64,000 bases of DNA from Bradyrhizobium genosp. SA-3 (lineage in GTDB: Bacteria > Pseudomonadota > Alphaproteobacteria > Rhizobiales > Xanthobacteraceae), in contig NZ_PSRT01000006.1 in assembly GCF_004212635.1 (NCBI RefSeq), positions 1 through 64,000 of the forward strand, written 5' to 3'. Below the pieces are notes generated by a model. That model was given only the letters and a program-made list of their open reading frames with translations. It made no database searches and had not been told where the DNA came from. This document shows, piece by piece, positions 8,931 through 19,678 of this stretch. The position numbers were made by a program, and so were the translations under genes. Positions within the stretch are counted from its first letter, which is position 1. Every line of letters starts with the position of its first letter.

Positions 8931-9614
8931 TCATACTTGGGTTTGTTCAGGACGATTGGCGCGAATTCCCAGCGTCTCAGTCATTCTGATCAAGTCGGCC
9001 AGCGACCGGGCACGCATCTTTTTCATGACGTGTCCCCGGTAGATCTTGACCGTAATTTCGGCGAGCCCAAGCTCGGCGGCTACTTGCTTGTTCATCAGGC
9101 CGGCAGCGACCAGTTTCATCACCGCCTGCTCGCGCGGGCTTAAGGTCTCAAATAGAGACTGCAGGTTCGCGACGGTCTGCTGAGCCTCCCGTCTTTTGCG
9201 ATCGCGTTCGGTCGCCGCAACCACGGCATCGAGCAGTTCCTGATCGCGAAACGGTTTGCTGAGAAAATCGACCGCTCCTTCCTTCATGGCCCTGACGGTC
9301 ATGGGAATGTCGCCATGGCCGGTAATAAAAATGATCGGAATATGTATGTTCAACCTCGCGAGCTCGGTCTGGTACTCAAGGCCGCTCAAGCCTGGCAGCC
9401 GGACATCAAGAACTAGACAGCTAATAACGTCCGGAATTGCGCTCTGCAGCATTTCGCGGGCCGATCCGAATGCAACGACGTCCAACCCAACCGATTTAAA
9501 AAGGTTCGTAAGCGAGCGACGCATGGAGATGTCATCCTCGACGACGAAGACGATCGCCTTTGTCGAGGCCTCGGCATTGCTGCCTTCACCTGGCGAGTCA
9601 AAGCGTCCTGTCAC
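8931..9614 (-). CDS. nodW: NodW-type response regulator, 227 aa
   Basis: The receiver domain (about residues 20-135) has VVEDD, the acceptor Asp in [17 protein letters not shown] and [10 protein letters not shown] LuxR/FixJ-type helix-turn-helix follows (about 155-215: [20 protein letters not shown]). The 227-residue length equals that of Bradyrhizobium NodW as I remember it. NodW is phosphorylated by NodV and activates nod genes in response to isoflavonoids. The GTG start at 9614 overlaps the nodV stop (GTGA), indicating translational coupling. FixJ-family regulators are similar in sequence, so the nodW name rests also on the fused-size partner and symbiotic context. Confidence 0.85.
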   Translation of the reverse strand: MTGRFDSPGEGSNAEASTKAIVFVVEDDISMRRSLTNLFKSVGLDVVAFGSAREMLQSAIPDVISCLVLDVRLPGLSGLEYQTELARLNIHIPIIFITGHGDIPMTVRAMKEGAVDFLSKPFRDQELLDAVVAATERDRKRREAQQTVANLQSLFETLSPREQAVMKLVAAGLMNKQVAAELGLAEITVKIYRGHVMKKMRARSLADLIRMTETLGIRANRPEQTQV

Positions 9615-12283
9615 GAGACGACCTCCTTATGCAATGGTAGGGCAAACTGGAACGTCGCGCCCGGCCCATGTCTGTGGACCATTGACAGCCGCCCTCCGTG
9701 AGCTTCCACGATCGACCGGCAGATCGAAAGACCCATTCCAAGGCCACTCGACTTGGTGGTGAAGAAGGGATCTAAGACGCGGTCCGCGTCGTTCTCGGCG
9801 ACCCCGACGCCGCAATCGGTCACGGCAAGCTGCACCTGCCCCATGTCGTTCTTTGATGATTGAATCAGCAGTTCGCGCGTCCGGTCTGTAACAGCGTCCA
9901 TGGCTTCGATTCCATTCATCACCAGATTGATGATCACCTGTTGTAGCTGAATCCGGTCGCCGAGGATCGTAGGCAGCGCGGCCGTCAACTCGGTTCGTAA
10001 CGTCACTCGGTGGCTCGCCAGCTCTCGTGTTACCAGCCCAATGACGTCCTTAACGACCTCATTGATATCGAGCGGCACCATCTCAATCTCCCCTTTCTTC
10101 GCGAGTGCACGAACACGACGGATCACCTCGCTTGCCCGGATTGCGTCTTCGATGATCCACTCCACCGAAGAGCGCGCGGCGGAAAGATCAGGAGCTTCGC
10201 GACCCATCCAACCGAGGCACGCATCGGCGTTGCTGATAATAGCGGCGAGTGGCTGGTTTATTTCGTGGGCGATGGAAGTTGTCAGCTCTCCTAACGTCGT
10301 TACACGCGTCACATGCGCAAGCTCCGCCTGTGCCTTTCGTAGTTCTTGTTCGGCTTCATCGGCACGAATGGTAGCGGTGATGTCAGTGCTGACGCCACGG
10401 TAGCCGAGAAAATTGCCGTTTCCATCGAAAAACGGCTTGCCACTCGTGCGGACGTAGATCGGAGATCCTGTCCGATTCACGGTGCGGTAGACGAGATCCC
10501 GAAACGGGAGATGGGCCTCCAACGTCGCCCGATGCTGCCGCCACTTCTCGGGTTCCTCTTCGACGTCGCACGCAATGTCCCAGCGAAGCAGGCCCATCAA
10601 TCCTGTCGCCAAAATTCCCGCAGCGCTGGTGTGCTCGGACAAGTGAGTGACCTGATGATCCGGCCCGGTCTCCCAGAGCCAGTCGGACGCTGTTTCGGCG
10701 TAGTCGCGAAAGCGCTGTTCGCTTTCGCGCAGCGCGGCAAGTGTGGTTTCCAGGCGTTCCCTAGCTGCGTGTTGCTCGGTGACATCCATATGTGTTCCGA
10801 TCAGCTCGCTGACGTTACCATCGCTGCCGACCACCACGTGCGCAACGGAGTGTATGCGCCTTATCCCGCCATCTGGTAAAAGGATACGGAAATCATATTC
10901 GAACCGCCCCTCCTTGTGTTCAATCGCCTGGCGCTGCACCTCCTGCAGCCGCGGCAAGTCGTCCGGATGGATGCGCGATCGAATGGTCTCTATCGATACC
11001 GGTTCTTGTGGGCTAAAGCCAAGCAGACGATCGACCTCGGCGGAGCGATACACGAAATCTAGACCGTAGACGTCCCAGGACCAGCTGCCCGTGTGACTGA
11101 GATGCTGGGCTTCGGCCAGATAGGCCTCGCTGCGGCGCAGCTGCTGTTCTGCTCGCCTCGCCGCCGTAATATCCGTAGCTGCCCCAACAAACTCGATGTC
11201 ACCAGAGGCAGTTCTCGTGGCTCGTGCCTGCGCATGGATGTGCTTCACCGAGCCGTCCGGTAGTAGCAACCGGTATTCGTGCTCGAAATCGCTCGGGTCT
11301 CGCATCGCTCGATCGATAGTTTCTTTAACCGAAGCCCTATCATCTGGATGAGTACGCTCAACGACGAGCTGCGGCCCCGGGACAGTCTCAGGATCCAATT
11401 GGAAAATCCGAAATGTTTCCTTTGACCAGAAGGCCTCGCCCGTAGTGGCGTTCCAGCTGAAGCTGCCTGTATGACTCAACTCCTGCGCCTGGGCCAAATG
11501 TGCTTCGCTCCGCTGCAGGGCAAGTTCGGTCCGCTTTCGCTCCGTGATATCTTCGCAGGCTATAAGGACAATGGGCTGGTCATCGGCCCAGAGCATGGCT
11601 TTGGCGTTTTCACGTACCCACAATACCGAGCCGTCCTTCCTGACTTTCTGGACGTCCCACGTGCGCGATTGTCCGATATCCTCAAGGCACGTCCGAACGC
11701 ATTCGCGAACGAACGCGCGATCCTCCTCAAGAAATACGCCCAGCACGGATTGACCGATCAGTTCAGCACGAGCATAGCCGAGTTGTGTCGCGCCGAACGT
11801 ATTGACGTTGAGGACAGTGCCGGCTTCATCGACCATGAAGTACATGGCCGGATTGTGCTCGAAGATTGCGCGCCACCGTTTTTCGCGATCCTCCAAATCG
11901 GCCGCACTCCGCTGAAGCTTGGCCGCAGCCACACGCGCAGCCTCTCTTTCCTGGCGGAGCTTTCCGATCAGGTGCGTTCCCACAATCGAGGCAATAAAGA
12001 ATGCAACAACCACCGGAAGATCTTGGGGGTCATCGATTCGCAGGCTGAACGCCGGCGGCGCAAAATAGTAAGCGAGAGCAACGATGGCTAGGATGCAAAG
12101 CGCGGACGACGCGATGAAGCTGCCCATCAACGAAAACAGCAATACCACCAACAAATAGGCGAACGCCGTCGCGGCAAAATGCGCCTGAAGGTACAAGCAA
12201 GCCAGTGTTACCACGGCCAGCGTTATGCTGCCGAAGGTAAACTGAGGGGCTGAACATTTTAAACTGCTGATCTGGCTACGCAT
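9611..12283 (-). CDS. nodV: NodV-type PAS sensor histidine kinase, 890 aa
   Basis: The N-terminus has about four membrane segments (residues 15-110, DUF4118-like). Four PAS/PAC modules follow (roughly 140-255, 265-380, 390-505 and 520-640; note the repeated HTGSxSW and ITxxRRAE signatures). Next come a HisKA domain with the phospho-acceptor in [14 protein letters not shown] and a HATPase with N (LVMNGIEAM), G1 (DCGVGV) and G2 ([18 protein letters not shown]) boxes. This is the architecture and length of NodV, the sensor for isoflavone-dependent nodulation in Bradyrhizobium. The downstream nodW overlaps it. The direct ligand is not known from the sequence. Confidence 0.85.
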   Translation of the reverse strand: MRSQISSLKCSAPQFTFGSITLAVVTLACLYLQAHFAATAFAYLLVVLLFSLMGSFIASSALCILAIVALAYYFAPPAFSLRIDDPQDLPVVVAFFIASIVGTHLIGKLRQEREAARVAAAKLQRSAADLEDREKRWRAIFEHNPAMYFMVDEAGTVLNVNTFGATQLGYARAELIGQSVLGVFLEEDRAFVRECVRTCLEDIGQSRTWDVQKVRKDGSVLWVRENAKAMLWADDQPIVLIACEDITERKRTELALQRSEAHLAQAQELSHTGSFSWNATTGEAFWSKETFRIFQLDPETVPGPQLVVERTHPDDRASVKETIDRAMRDPSDFEHEYRLLLPDGSVKHIHAQARATRTASGDIEFVGAATDITAARRAEQQLRRSEAYLAEAQHLSHTGSWSWDVYGLDFVYRSAEVDRLLGFSPQEPVSIETIRSRIHPDDLPRLQEVQRQAIEHKEGRFEYDFRILLPDGGIRRIHSVAHVVVGSDGNVSELIGTHMDVTEQHAARERLETTLAALRESEQRFRDYAETASDWLWETGPDHQVTHLSEHTSAAGILATGLMGLLRWDIACDVEEEPEKWRQHRATLEAHLPFRDLVYRTVNRTGSPIYVRTSGKPFFDGNGNFLGYRGVSTDITATIRADEAEQELRKAQAELAHVTRVTTLGELTTSIAHEINQPLAAIISNADACLGWMGREAPDLSAARSSVEWIIEDAIRASEVIRRVRALAKKGEIEMVPLDINEVVKDVIGLVTRELASHRVTLRTELTAALPTILGDRIQLQQVIINLVMNGIEAMDAVTDRTRELLIQSSKNDMGQVQLAVTDCGVGVAENDADRVLDPFFTTKSSGLGMGLSICRSIVEAHGGRLSMVHRHGPGATFQFALPLHKEVVS

Positions 12284-13377
12284 TTTGATACCGTCCGGCC
12301 TGTTCTCCGGCGGGAGAGCTATAACATTTTAGGCAAAAATGGGGCAATCCTCGGTACCAAGACCCGCTGGTGAGCGGTTCCGAGATCGATTGCTTGCTGC
12401 TGTACTGAGCACGCGCCGAGAAAAAACGCATTACAGACATACGTATAGTTGTCCTAAACCTTCCAGTATGGCGCAGGCTGACACGCCTGCAATCGAAGCT
12501 GAAATGTCTGCTTTCCTCCGCTGCCGATAGCCTCCGGGCAGGCGCTCGAGGATGCGGCCGAGGACAACCCCCTTAAGCCAGCGGTACGAGGACAGCGGCT
12601 GCAGGTCAGCCAAGACGTTGAGGCAAAACAATCAGGCGCGCCTCGCCGAACCCGGAAAGAAGAGGGACAAGCTTCCGGACCACTCATCTCGCCGGCACGA
12701 TCGGTCATGCGGAAGAAAGCGCAATGGTCATGTACCGAGACACGAAGGCGAAGTAACGCGACTGCTACCTATGCGTTCAGGCCGTCACGCGTAGGTGCGG
12801 AGGACTTGTCTCGAGTGGCTAGCCGGAACCAAGTGCGCACAGTGACGCCTAACCGACCCTAGCCGCGTGCGAGCCGCCACGGCTCCGTCGAGGTGCCATC
12901 TAATCCATGCTGATCACACCCATCACAGTCTGATGCGCAGCGCGCACCTTAACAACGATCACGAGTTGCGTCAGCAAGATCGCTACCACGTCGTTGGTCG
13001 GGCGAGGCAAATGCGGTGACCGCGCACATGGGCATTTGTAGGCGGACCAACAGCTAGGTCCATCAGGCCGGACACGTTCTGTCGCAGTCCTGTTAACTTG
13101 CTCGGCAAAATGGTGCACAAGCGTTCAGATGGCCGGGAGCCTTGACCGCGAAAAACGCCCTTGAAAATGACTGTTGAAAAAAGCTCCCACTCTTTTGCTC
13201 GCGTGCGACATCTTTTCAGGGCGGCTGCCGGGGCGCAACGCGGAGCAAGGCGCAACTGGAGATCGCGCGAGAAAGTTCCGACTCGTGTCAAGTCGGTTGT
13301 GCCGCTTCGAATTACGAGAGATGTGGCTGCGCTTGCATTCGAGGCGTCTTCGAATGGCGGCGGTTAAGATTCGGGAC
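12284..13377. other. Non-coding stretch of about 1.1 kb between nodV and dctA
   Basis: Many short frames on both strands, none recognisable. It could be decayed coding or IS sequence, as is common in symbiosis islands, but I cannot identify any remnant. Confidence 0.4.
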
Positions 13378-14691
13378 CTACCTCATTGTGCTTGTAGTGT
13401 CGATAGTGGTGGGCTCGTTGAGCCGAGCCTGCAGCGTCGCGTGCTCGAGCTCGCCTTCCCACCAGGATACGAACACGGCGGCGATGCCATTGCCGGTGAT
13501 GTTGGTAAGGGCGCGCACCTCGCTCATGAACTTGTCGATCGAAAACACGATTGCCATGCCCGGCACCAGCGCTGGGTTGACCACCGACAACGTCGCAGCG
13601 AGCGTGATGAAGCCCGCGCCGGTGACGCCGCTTGCTCCCTTCGACGTTAGCATTGCCACGAGCAGGATCGTGAGCTGCTGGCCAAAGGTGAGATCGACCC
13701 CGAGTGCCTGGGCAATGAACAATGTCGCAAGTGTCATATAGATATTGGTGCCGTCGAGGTTGAAGGAGTAGCCAGTTGGCACCACGAGGCCGACCACGGG
13801 CTTGGAGCAGCCCAGCCGCTCGAGCTTCTCCATCAATTGCGGCAGCGCGCTTTCAGAGGACGAAGTGCCGAGCACGATCAGAATCTCGTCCTTGATATAG
13901 ACAATGAACTTGAAGATTGAAAAGCCGACGAGGCGCGCGATCAAACCGAGCACCACCACCACAAATAGCGCCGCCGTCGCGTAAAACAGCGCGATCAGAC
14001 CGATCAAATTGCCGAGTGCTGCCGGCCCGAACTTGCCGATCGTGAAGGCCATGGCGCAGAAGGCGCCGATCGGGGCCGCTTTCATGATGATTGCGATTAC
14101 GCCGAACACCGCGTGCGCCACGTCGTCAATCATGCCGCGCAGCCGCTCCCCACGGTTTCCCAGCGCCATCAGCGCAAAGCCGAATAGGATCGCGAACAGG
14201 AGAACCTGCAGAACATCGCCGCGAGCGAAGGCGCCGACCACGGTATCGGGAATGATGTTGAGAAAGAAATCGACGGTCTTCGAGGCTTCCGCCTGCTTGA
14301 CGTAATTTGCGACCGCCGCAGCATCCGGCTTGACCGCAAGGCCATGGCCGATTTGGACCAGATTGCCCATAACAAGGCCCAACAGCAAGGCAAAACTGGA
14401 GACGATCTCGAAATAGACCAGCGCCTTGACGCCGACGCGCCCGACTTTCTTCGCATCTTGAATATGCGCGATACCAGATGTGACGGTGCAGAAAATAATC
14501 GGCGCGATCACCATCTTGATGAGCTTGATAAACCCGTCACCGAGCGCCTTGACCCAGTCGCTGGTCGCGACGGACGGCCATAGGCAACCGACCATGGCGC
14601 CAAGCAAGATCGCGATCAGCACCTGGACGTAGAGAATCTTATACCAAGCTTGCGACGCGCGCGCGGGCGCCGCAGTTGCCATGGTGGTCAT
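13378..14691 (-). CDS. dctA: C4-dicarboxylate:cation symporter DctA, 437 aa
   Basis: DctA imports malate, succinate and fumarate, the carbon supply of bacteroids. The protein has the sodium:dicarboxylate symporter fold with 8-9 membrane segments. Family motifs are present: [56 protein letters not shown] and [26 protein letters not shown]. Length is normal. No dctB/dctD sensor-regulator genes are adjacent, so this is a stand-alone symbiotic copy. The GGAAG-type ribosome site precedes the ATG at 14691. Confidence 0.93.
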   Translation of the reverse strand: MTTMATAAPARASQAWYKILYVQVLIAILLGAMVGCLWPSVATSDWVKALGDGFIKLIKMVIAPIIFCTVTSGIAHIQDAKKVGRVGVKALVYFEIVSSFALLLGLVMGNLVQIGHGLAVKPDAAAVANYVKQAEASKTVDFFLNIIPDTVVGAFARGDVLQVLLFAILFGFALMALGNRGERLRGMIDDVAHAVFGVIAIIMKAAPIGAFCAMAFTIGKFGPAALGNLIGLIALFYATAALFVVVVLGLIARLVGFSIFKFIVYIKDEILIVLGTSSSESALPQLMEKLERLGCSKPVVGLVVPTGYSFNLDGTNIYMTLATLFIAQALGVDLTFGQQLTILLVAMLTSKGASGVTGAGFITLAATLSVVNPALVPGMAIVFSIDKFMSEVRALTNITGNGIAAVFVSWWEGELEHATLQARLNEPTTIDTTSTMR

Positions 14692-14855
14692 GACGCTTCC
14701 TTCCCGAATATACTCGAATGTGAGCCGCCGCGTCGTTGAGAGGCGACAGCGTCATGCGAGACTCATCATTTTTGCCGTGTCCGATTGAAGACGGTTCCGA
14801 GAGCCGGCGCGTCGTTCCAAAGGCAGGCGTTCAGTTACGTTATCTTTCTCGCTAA

Positions 14856-14870
14856 GCAAGATATGCACCA
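14856..14870 (-). promoter_or_regulatory. Candidate -24/-12 element upstream of dctA
   Basis: Read on the minus strand, TGGTGCATATCTTGC has GG and GC twelve bases apart as in sigma54 promoters, but only partial agreement with TGGCACGN4TTGC. It is about 165 bp from the dctA start. dctA is classically RpoN-dependent, which makes it plausible; no TGT-N10-ACA site lies nearby. Confidence 0.3.
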
Positions 14871-15485
14871 GATGCCCAAACTGCGGTCGATTAAGCAGTC
14901 GCGGACAAGCCGTGATCTCCGGGTGGCATCGCTTTGAGTGCTCGGACCACGTTCGCAAGGTCGAAGAAGAAGTTGCAGCGTGACTCGTATCTTGATCGGC
15001 TGCGCGCATTAGCGGAGTCACGTCTCGGCCTGGAAACTCTAGCGTGATCGATATGCCCCGACTGCTGAGATGGATGCAACAGTACGTGACACTGGTAAAA
15101 TTGATAGTTTGGATTGTAGGCATCCACGCGATGGAAGCCTGGCTTAGGAACTCGATTGCGCGAAAAAATCTTTGATGGATGCACTGCGTGTCGCTAGCGG
15201 CAAAGCTCGTTCGTGCACGGGGCACTTGTCTCCAGGCCTGTGCTAACGGTGCGCATTAGGCAGGTTGGTCGAGAGGCGGCGTTCGCTCTCGGCCCCTCGC
15301 ACCTTTTGCCGCGTCGCAGAATCAGCTGACGATGATTTCTCAGCTAGGTCATTCGCCTTGCTGCCAAATGGCAGGCTTCCTGCGATCCGTTCCATTGCCA
15401 GCGTGGCGAGTGCGGCGTTTGAGCCGTCGGTAAACCAAACAGGCATCTCTCGGGGCCTCAAGCCGTTTCGTTGCGCGGCTGTCGC
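14871..15485. other. Intergenic, no convincing gene
   Basis: Minus-strand frames at 14752-15225 and 15243-15887 are open but show no domain or similarity that I recognise. The C-terminal half of the latter has an ordinary amino-acid mix, so a degraded gene is possible. Confidence 0.3.
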
Positions 15486-15622
15486 TGTCTGCTCGGGAAC
15501 AAAGATGCCAGAAATCTGACAAAGCGTTAGGTCCACTCCACAGTGCCGTCGGCGTCTATGCGAATTTCTCTCACGTTGAGCATAGAGCGCGCCACAGTTC
15601 GCACGCGGCACAGGAATTGCTG
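15486..15622 (+). promoter_or_regulatory. Candidate NifA site (15486-15501) plus sigma54 promoter (15606-15621) upstream of modB-like gene
   Basis: TGT-CTGCTCGGGA-ACA is a perfect TGT-N10-ACA. About 114 bp downstream, CGGCACAGGAATTGCT matches the -24/-12 consensus at most positions with correct GG/GC spacing. The pair has the geometry of NifA-controlled promoters elsewhere in the window. Confidence 0.5.
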
Positions 15623-15857
15623 ATGACGAACGAGGAGCTGCCGCCGTCTGATGGATCGAAGCAGCCCTGTCACAGGAGTTGCCGATGAGGCGTGCGATGC
15701 TGCTCTTGCTCGCAGAAACGACGCGCGCGAATGTGGCGGCCGCCACGAAGTGCCGCGCAACGAAAGGGCGATCCGCGCCACATCCCTGGGTGAGCCGGAC
15801 GTGCAGGCGATCACTGTGCCGATACGGCGACTTGCTCGCACTGTTGTGCTGACGCAC

Positions 15858-16538
15858 ATGGATGTCTTTTCGGCAGAGATTTCGCAATCCGTTGCGCTCA
15901 CGATCGAGCTCGCCAGCGTGACGACCGTGATCCTCCTCGTGATTGGTGTGCCCCTCGCTTGGTGGCTAGCGCGCTCAAAGACTCTTTTGAGCGAGGCGGT
16001 GGCGACGATGATCGCCCTGCCGCTGGTGCTACCGCCGACGGCTCTCGGTTTTTGCTTACTCGTGTTGCTCGGCCCCCACGGACCGGGTGGCGTTCTCGCC
16101 GCTTTCTGGGGCGAGCGCACGCTCGCTTTTACCTTCGCAGGAATCGTGGTCGGATCGGTTCTCTCGGCGCTGCCGTTGGTGGTGCAGCCGATCCGTAACG
16201 CCTTTGTTGCGATAGGCGATCGCCCGTTGGAAACTACGCTGCCCGTTTCGCCGTTGTATGCCTTCATTGCCATCAGCGCGCCGCTGGCGCGACTGGAGTT
16301 TGTTAAAGCCGCCGTGGTTGGCTTTTCTCATACGATCGGCACATTCGGCGTGGTGATGATGATCGGCGGCAACATTCCTGGGCGCACCAAGGTGTTGTCA
16401 GCGTACGTCGTAGAGTACGTCCAAGCATCGCGCTGGCGCGAGGCGAGTGTGGTTGCCGGCGGTATGGTGATGTTCGCCTTTGCGGCAATCTTCACCTTAG
16501 CCCTCATCGACAGACACTGTGCCAGGAGAGGCACATGA
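15858..16538 (+). CDS. modB: ModB-like molybdate ABC transporter permease, 226 aa, orphan
   Basis: The protein has about five membrane segments and ModB signatures: PLAWWLARSK, ALPLVLPPTALGFCLLVLLGP, SALPLVVQPIRNAF and HTIGTFGVVMMIGGNIPG. ModB forms the membrane channel for molybdate with ModC (ATPase) and ModA (binding protein). Neither modA nor modC is next to it. The EAA loop that docks on ModC is abnormal: LETTLPVSPLYAF in place of the usual EAA...G pattern, with about three residues missing. It may therefore be a non-functional relic or work with an ATPase encoded elsewhere. The frame is open further upstream (15651), but family similarity begins at the ATG at 15858. Sequence at 15677-15760 might encode a ModA signal-peptide remnant. 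Confidence 0.7.
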   Translation: MDVFSAEISQSVALTIELASVTTVILLVIGVPLAWWLARSKTLLSEAVATMIALPLVLPPTALGFCLLVLLGPHGPGGVLAAFWGERTLAFTFAGIVVGSVLSALPLVVQPIRNAFVAIGDRPLETTLPVSPLYAFIAISAPLARLEFVKAAVVGFSHTIGTFGVVMMIGGNIPGRTKVLSAYVVEYVQASRWREASVVAGGMVMFAFAAIFTLALIDRHCARRGT

Positions 16539-16649
16539 GCGCAAGCGCACCGGGCCGGATAGAACCGTCTTAGGCCTACCGGCCAGACATATCCGATCAC
16601 GACCGAGCAGCAGTATTGCAAGCCGATCATCCATCCTTGCGAGGCTACA

Positions 16650-17912
16650 ATGAACAAGCTTGTTATGGCCGCGGCGGCTGCTGGAATCGGCTTCAATTCA
16701 GTGCACTCCGCGCCTCTGCCCGAAGTGAGGGCCGATGACGTCGGCGTTTCTCAGCAGCGCCTCGCCAAGCTAGACGAGTTCTTCGCTCGCGAGATCGCGA
16801 GTAAACGCGTGCCGGGCGCGGTAGTTGCAATCGCCAGAGACGGCAAGCTGATTCACTACAAGGCGTACGGGCAACTCGATCCTGCAAAAGGAAGGTCGAT
16901 GCGGCTCGATGCGATGTTCGCGCTTGCGTCTATGACCAAGCCGATGGTGGCCGTTGCGGGGCTTATCCTCATGGAGCAAGGTCGCCTGCCTCTACAGGCT
17001 AGGCTTACGGATTACTACCCGGAATTCGCAGACATGAAGGTGGGAGTGCCGCAGCATGACGGCTCATTAGAATTTCAAACGCAGAGTTCTCCGATCTACA
17101 TCCACGACCTATATCGCCACACATCCGGGCTCACCTATGGCGCGCCCCTCGACAGCTCAGACCAAGTGGCGCGTCTCTATCCCGATTTCGCCGCTCCGCC
17201 ACTAAGGGGCGATAAGCAGGCGTTCATCGAAGCCATTACCAAGCTTCCGCTAGCGCACCAACCGGGGACGGAATTCGAATACGGCTTCTCGACCGATGTG
17301 CTGGGAGCTGTCGTGGAACAGGTCAGCGAACAGCGATTGGGCGACTATCTTGCCACCAACCTGTGGAAGCCCATCGAAATGCAGGATGCCACTTTCCATT
17401 TGTCGGAATCGCAACGCGAGCGCCTCGCGCATCCATTTCCAGACGACCCGCTGACGGGAAAGCCACAAGATATCGAGCTCCTCGAAAGTCCGACGAAGTT
17501 TGACTGCGGCGGAGCCTGCGCATTTGCGACAATCGGTGACTACGTGCGCTTTGGACAAATGCTGCTCAACGGTGGGGAGCTCGATGGGCAGCGCATTCTC
17601 GGTCCGAAGACGGTGCGCCACATGATCTCCAACCACCTCGCGCCAGAGATCAAAAATAAGGTCGCCAATGTTGAGGCGCACCGTGCCGGCTTCGGCTTCG
17701 GGCTCGGAGTGGCTGTACGCATAAACGAGGGTCTCTCGGCGGTTCCGGGCAATCCAGGTGAGTTCACCTGGACCGGCGCCTACGGGACACAATTTTTCTG
17801 CGACCCAAAGGAGCGTCTCGTCGTGGTGGTCGGAACGGCAGCGCCCGGAGAAATCCGAAAGTACTACCGCGAACAAGTCCAGTATATCGTCTATGCTGCA
17901 ATAATCCGATAA
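16650..17912 (+). CDS. Serine beta-lactamase-like (class C / EstB-type) hydrolase, 420 aa
   Basis: The protein belongs to the beta-lactamase-related serine hydrolases. The catalytic SxxK is SMTK near residue 93 (ALASMTKPMVA). Other family blocks are LYRHTSGLTYG, PGTEFEYGFSTDVLG (in place of YxN) and a C-terminal WTGAYGT that replaces the KTG box with a WxG pattern, as in esterase EstB. These deviations argue for an esterase or peptidase rather than a true lactamase. The N-terminus MNKLVMAAAAAGIGFNSVHSA looks like a short Sec signal peptide. It is monocistronic; no neighbour suggests the substrate. Confidence 0.75.
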   Translation: MNKLVMAAAAAGIGFNSVHSAPLPEVRADDVGVSQQRLAKLDEFFAREIASKRVPGAVVAIARDGKLIHYKAYGQLDPAKGRSMRLDAMFALASMTKPMVAVAGLILMEQGRLPLQARLTDYYPEFADMKVGVPQHDGSLEFQTQSSPIYIHDLYRHTSGLTYGAPLDSSDQVARLYPDFAAPPLRGDKQAFIEAITKLPLAHQPGTEFEYGFSTDVLGAVVEQVSEQRLGDYLATNLWKPIEMQDATFHLSESQRERLAHPFPDDPLTGKPQDIELLESPTKFDCGGACAFATIGDYVRFGQMLLNGGELDGQRILGPKTVRHMISNHLAPEIKNKVANVEAHRAGFGFGLGVAVRINEGLSAVPGNPGEFTWTGAYGTQFFCDPKERLVVVVGTAAPGEIRKYYREQVQYIVYAAIIR

Positions 17913-18359
17913 TTCGCTTTTCCTCGAAAGGCTCGATGAACCGGTTTGGGTAGTAGGCAGACAGGGTTGCTGGTACGGATCGATGTCGACTGAAAGTCGG
18001 CGCCGTCGCCTGCTATCCGGTCGGCCGGACCGCACCAGTGCTTCAAAAACGAGATCGCCTCCGCCATCGCGAAGAAGCTCTTGCAAGTGGGTTTGGTGAC
18101 GCGATGCGCCAAGACGATCGCGCCGTGCTATCGATTGGCTCGCGCGATGAACGCTCCTAGATGATAGCTCTGAACGTCCAGCCTCTCGCCCACGATCCTG
18201 TAGCGATGCCGTGCGGCGAGTCGCTTTGAATAAGGCAGATCGGATCGATCAGACCTAAAAGGTGAAGGCAGCGTGCGCATCGCGGCTCAATCCATTGCGG
18301 CTTCTCTTCGTCGCTCGACAGCCGCTTTGGTGCGGGCTGTTTGAACCATCGTGCTGCTC
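17913..18359. other. Intergenic, no convincing gene
   Basis: No recognisable coding sequence. The end of this stretch leads into the NifA site for the hup operon. Confidence 0.4.
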
Positions 18360-18375
18360 TGTTGAAGTGCTCACA
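18360..18375. promoter_or_regulatory. NifA upstream activator site for hupS
   Basis: TGT-TGAAGTGCTC-ACA is a perfect TGT-N10-ACA palindrome, centred about 137 bp upstream of the -24 element of the hup promoter. Confidence 0.7.
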
Positions 18376-18501
18376 TCGACGTCCAAAACCGGACACCATT
18401 AGCATGACAGATCAATGGCGCAGCTTGTGGCTCGCTGGCTGGGTTCGACAATCCGCAAATCCCGAAGCGGTGGCTTGGTATCTGTCAAGTGTTTCGCTTC
18501 G

Positions 18502-18518
18502 GTGGCCTGTTTCTTGCT
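18502..18518 (+). promoter_or_regulatory. Sigma54 -24/-12 promoter of the hup operon
   Basis: GTGGCCTGTTTCTTGCT agrees with YTGGCACGN4TTGCW at GG (18504-18505), the following C and G, and the whole TTGCW. Transcription would begin near 18529, which excludes the upstream in-frame start at 18415 and supports the hupS start at 18568. Confidence 0.75.
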
Positions 18519-18567
18519 GAACGTCAGCAAGTCGTTACGGCCGACGACAACTCACATGGAAGGCCTC

Positions 18568-19668
18568 ATGGCTGGTGCAACGGAAACGTTCTACAGCGTG
18601 ATCAGACGTCAGGGTATCACGCGTCGTAGTTTCCACAAATTCTGCAGTTTGACGGCCGCGAGCTTGGGACTTAGTCCGCTCGCCGCAAGCAGTATTGCCA
18701 ACGCTCTGGAGACCAAGCCGCGTATGCCCGTCATCTGGCTGCACGGGCTCGAGTGTACCTGCTGCTCGGAGAGCTTTATCCGCTCAGCCCATCCCTTGAT
18801 CAAGGACGCGCTGCTGTCGATGATTTCGCTCGACTATGACGATACGATCATGGCGGCGGCAGGACACCAGGCCGAAGCCATCCTGGAGGAAACTCGTGCC
18901 AAGTACAAAGGCAGGTATGTGCTCGCCGTCGAAGGCAATCCGCCGCTGAACGAAGGTGGCATGTTCTGCATTGACGGCGGCAAGCCGTTCGTTGAAAAGC
19001 TCAGGTCGATGGCGGAAGAGTCCATGGCGATCATCGCTTGGGGCACGTGTGCGTCCTGGGGATGCGTGCAAGCGGCCAAGCCCAATCCGACTGGCGCGGC
19101 GCCGATCGATAAGGTGATCACCAACAAGCCGATCATCAAGGTACCCGGGTGCCCGCCTATCGCAGAGGTCATGAGTGGCCTCGTGACTTTCATCACCACG
19201 TTCGGAAAGCTTCCCGAGCTCGATCGCCAAGGGCGTCCAAGTATGTTTTATTCCGAGCGCATTCACGACAAGTGCTATCGGCGTTCCCACTTCGATGCTG
19301 GCCAATTCGTCGAAGAGTGGGACGATAAGTACGCACGCAAGGGCTATTGCCTGTACAAGATGGGCTGCAAGGGGCCAACCACCTACAATGCCTGTTCGGC
19401 CCTTCGGTGGAACGGCGGCGTTTCATTTCCGATTCAATCCGGGCACGGCTGCTTCGGCTGCTCCGAAGACGGCTTCTGGGATAAAGGGTCATTTTACGAC
19501 CGACCCACAACCATCAAGCAGTTCGGCATCGAGGAGAACGCCGACCAGATCGGCATGGCCGCTGCCGGCGTGGTTGGGCTAACCGTCGCTGCCCATGCGG
19601 CGGTCACCGCCGTGAAGCGGTTGACCCACAAGCCGGATCGCGCAGCCCACAAAAGCAAACCGAGTTGA
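18568..19668 (+). CDS. hupS: Uptake [NiFe] hydrogenase small subunit, 366 aa
   Basis: HupS carries the three Fe-S clusters that pass electrons from the NiFe site to the cytochrome b. The N-terminus [25 protein letters not shown] holds a twin-arginine export signal (RRSFHKF). Cluster ligands are visible in [33 protein letters not shown] and [15 protein letters not shown]. The C-terminus has a hydrophobic anchor (about 320-345). I place the start at 18568, preceded by GGAAGG and downstream of the -24/-12 promoter; an ATG at 18556 would add four residues. First gene of the hup-hyp operon, oriented to oxidise H2 released by nitrogenase. Confidence 0.95.
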   Translation: MAGATETFYSVIRRQGITRRSFHKFCSLTAASLGLSPLAASSIANALETKPRMPVIWLHGLECTCCSESFIRSAHPLIKDALLSMISLDYDDTIMAAAGHQAEAILEETRAKYKGRYVLAVEGNPPLNEGGMFCIDGGKPFVEKLRSMAEESMAIIAWGTCASWGCVQAAKPNPTGAAPIDKVITNKPIIKVPGCPPIAEVMSGLVTFITTFGKLPELDRQGRPSMFYSERIHDKCYRRSHFDAGQFVEEWDDKYARKGYCLYKMGCKGPTTYNACSALRWNGGVSFPIQSGHGCFGCSEDGFWDKGSFYDRPTTIKQFGIEENADQIGMAAAGVVGLTVAAHAAVTAVKRLTHKPDRAAHKSKPS

Positions 19669-19678
19669 GGGGGCGACG

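Noticed and set aside
14752..15225. Open frame on the minus strand upstream of dctA
   Set aside because: No motif or family recognised, composition random-looking, and it overlaps the likely dctA promoter region.
15243..15887. 214-codon minus-strand frame
   Set aside because: Antisense to the modB promoter and start; arginine- and serine-rich as expected for a shadow of GC-rich DNA; no known domain.
16650..17912. True class C beta-lactamase
   Set aside because: SxxK is present, but the YxN and KTG boxes are replaced, as in EstB-like esterases, so antibiotic resistance should not be inferred.
18415..18567. Longer hupS beginning at 18415
   Set aside because: The extra residues are unlike HupS and the -24/-12 promoter lies inside them, so the transcript would not contain this start.
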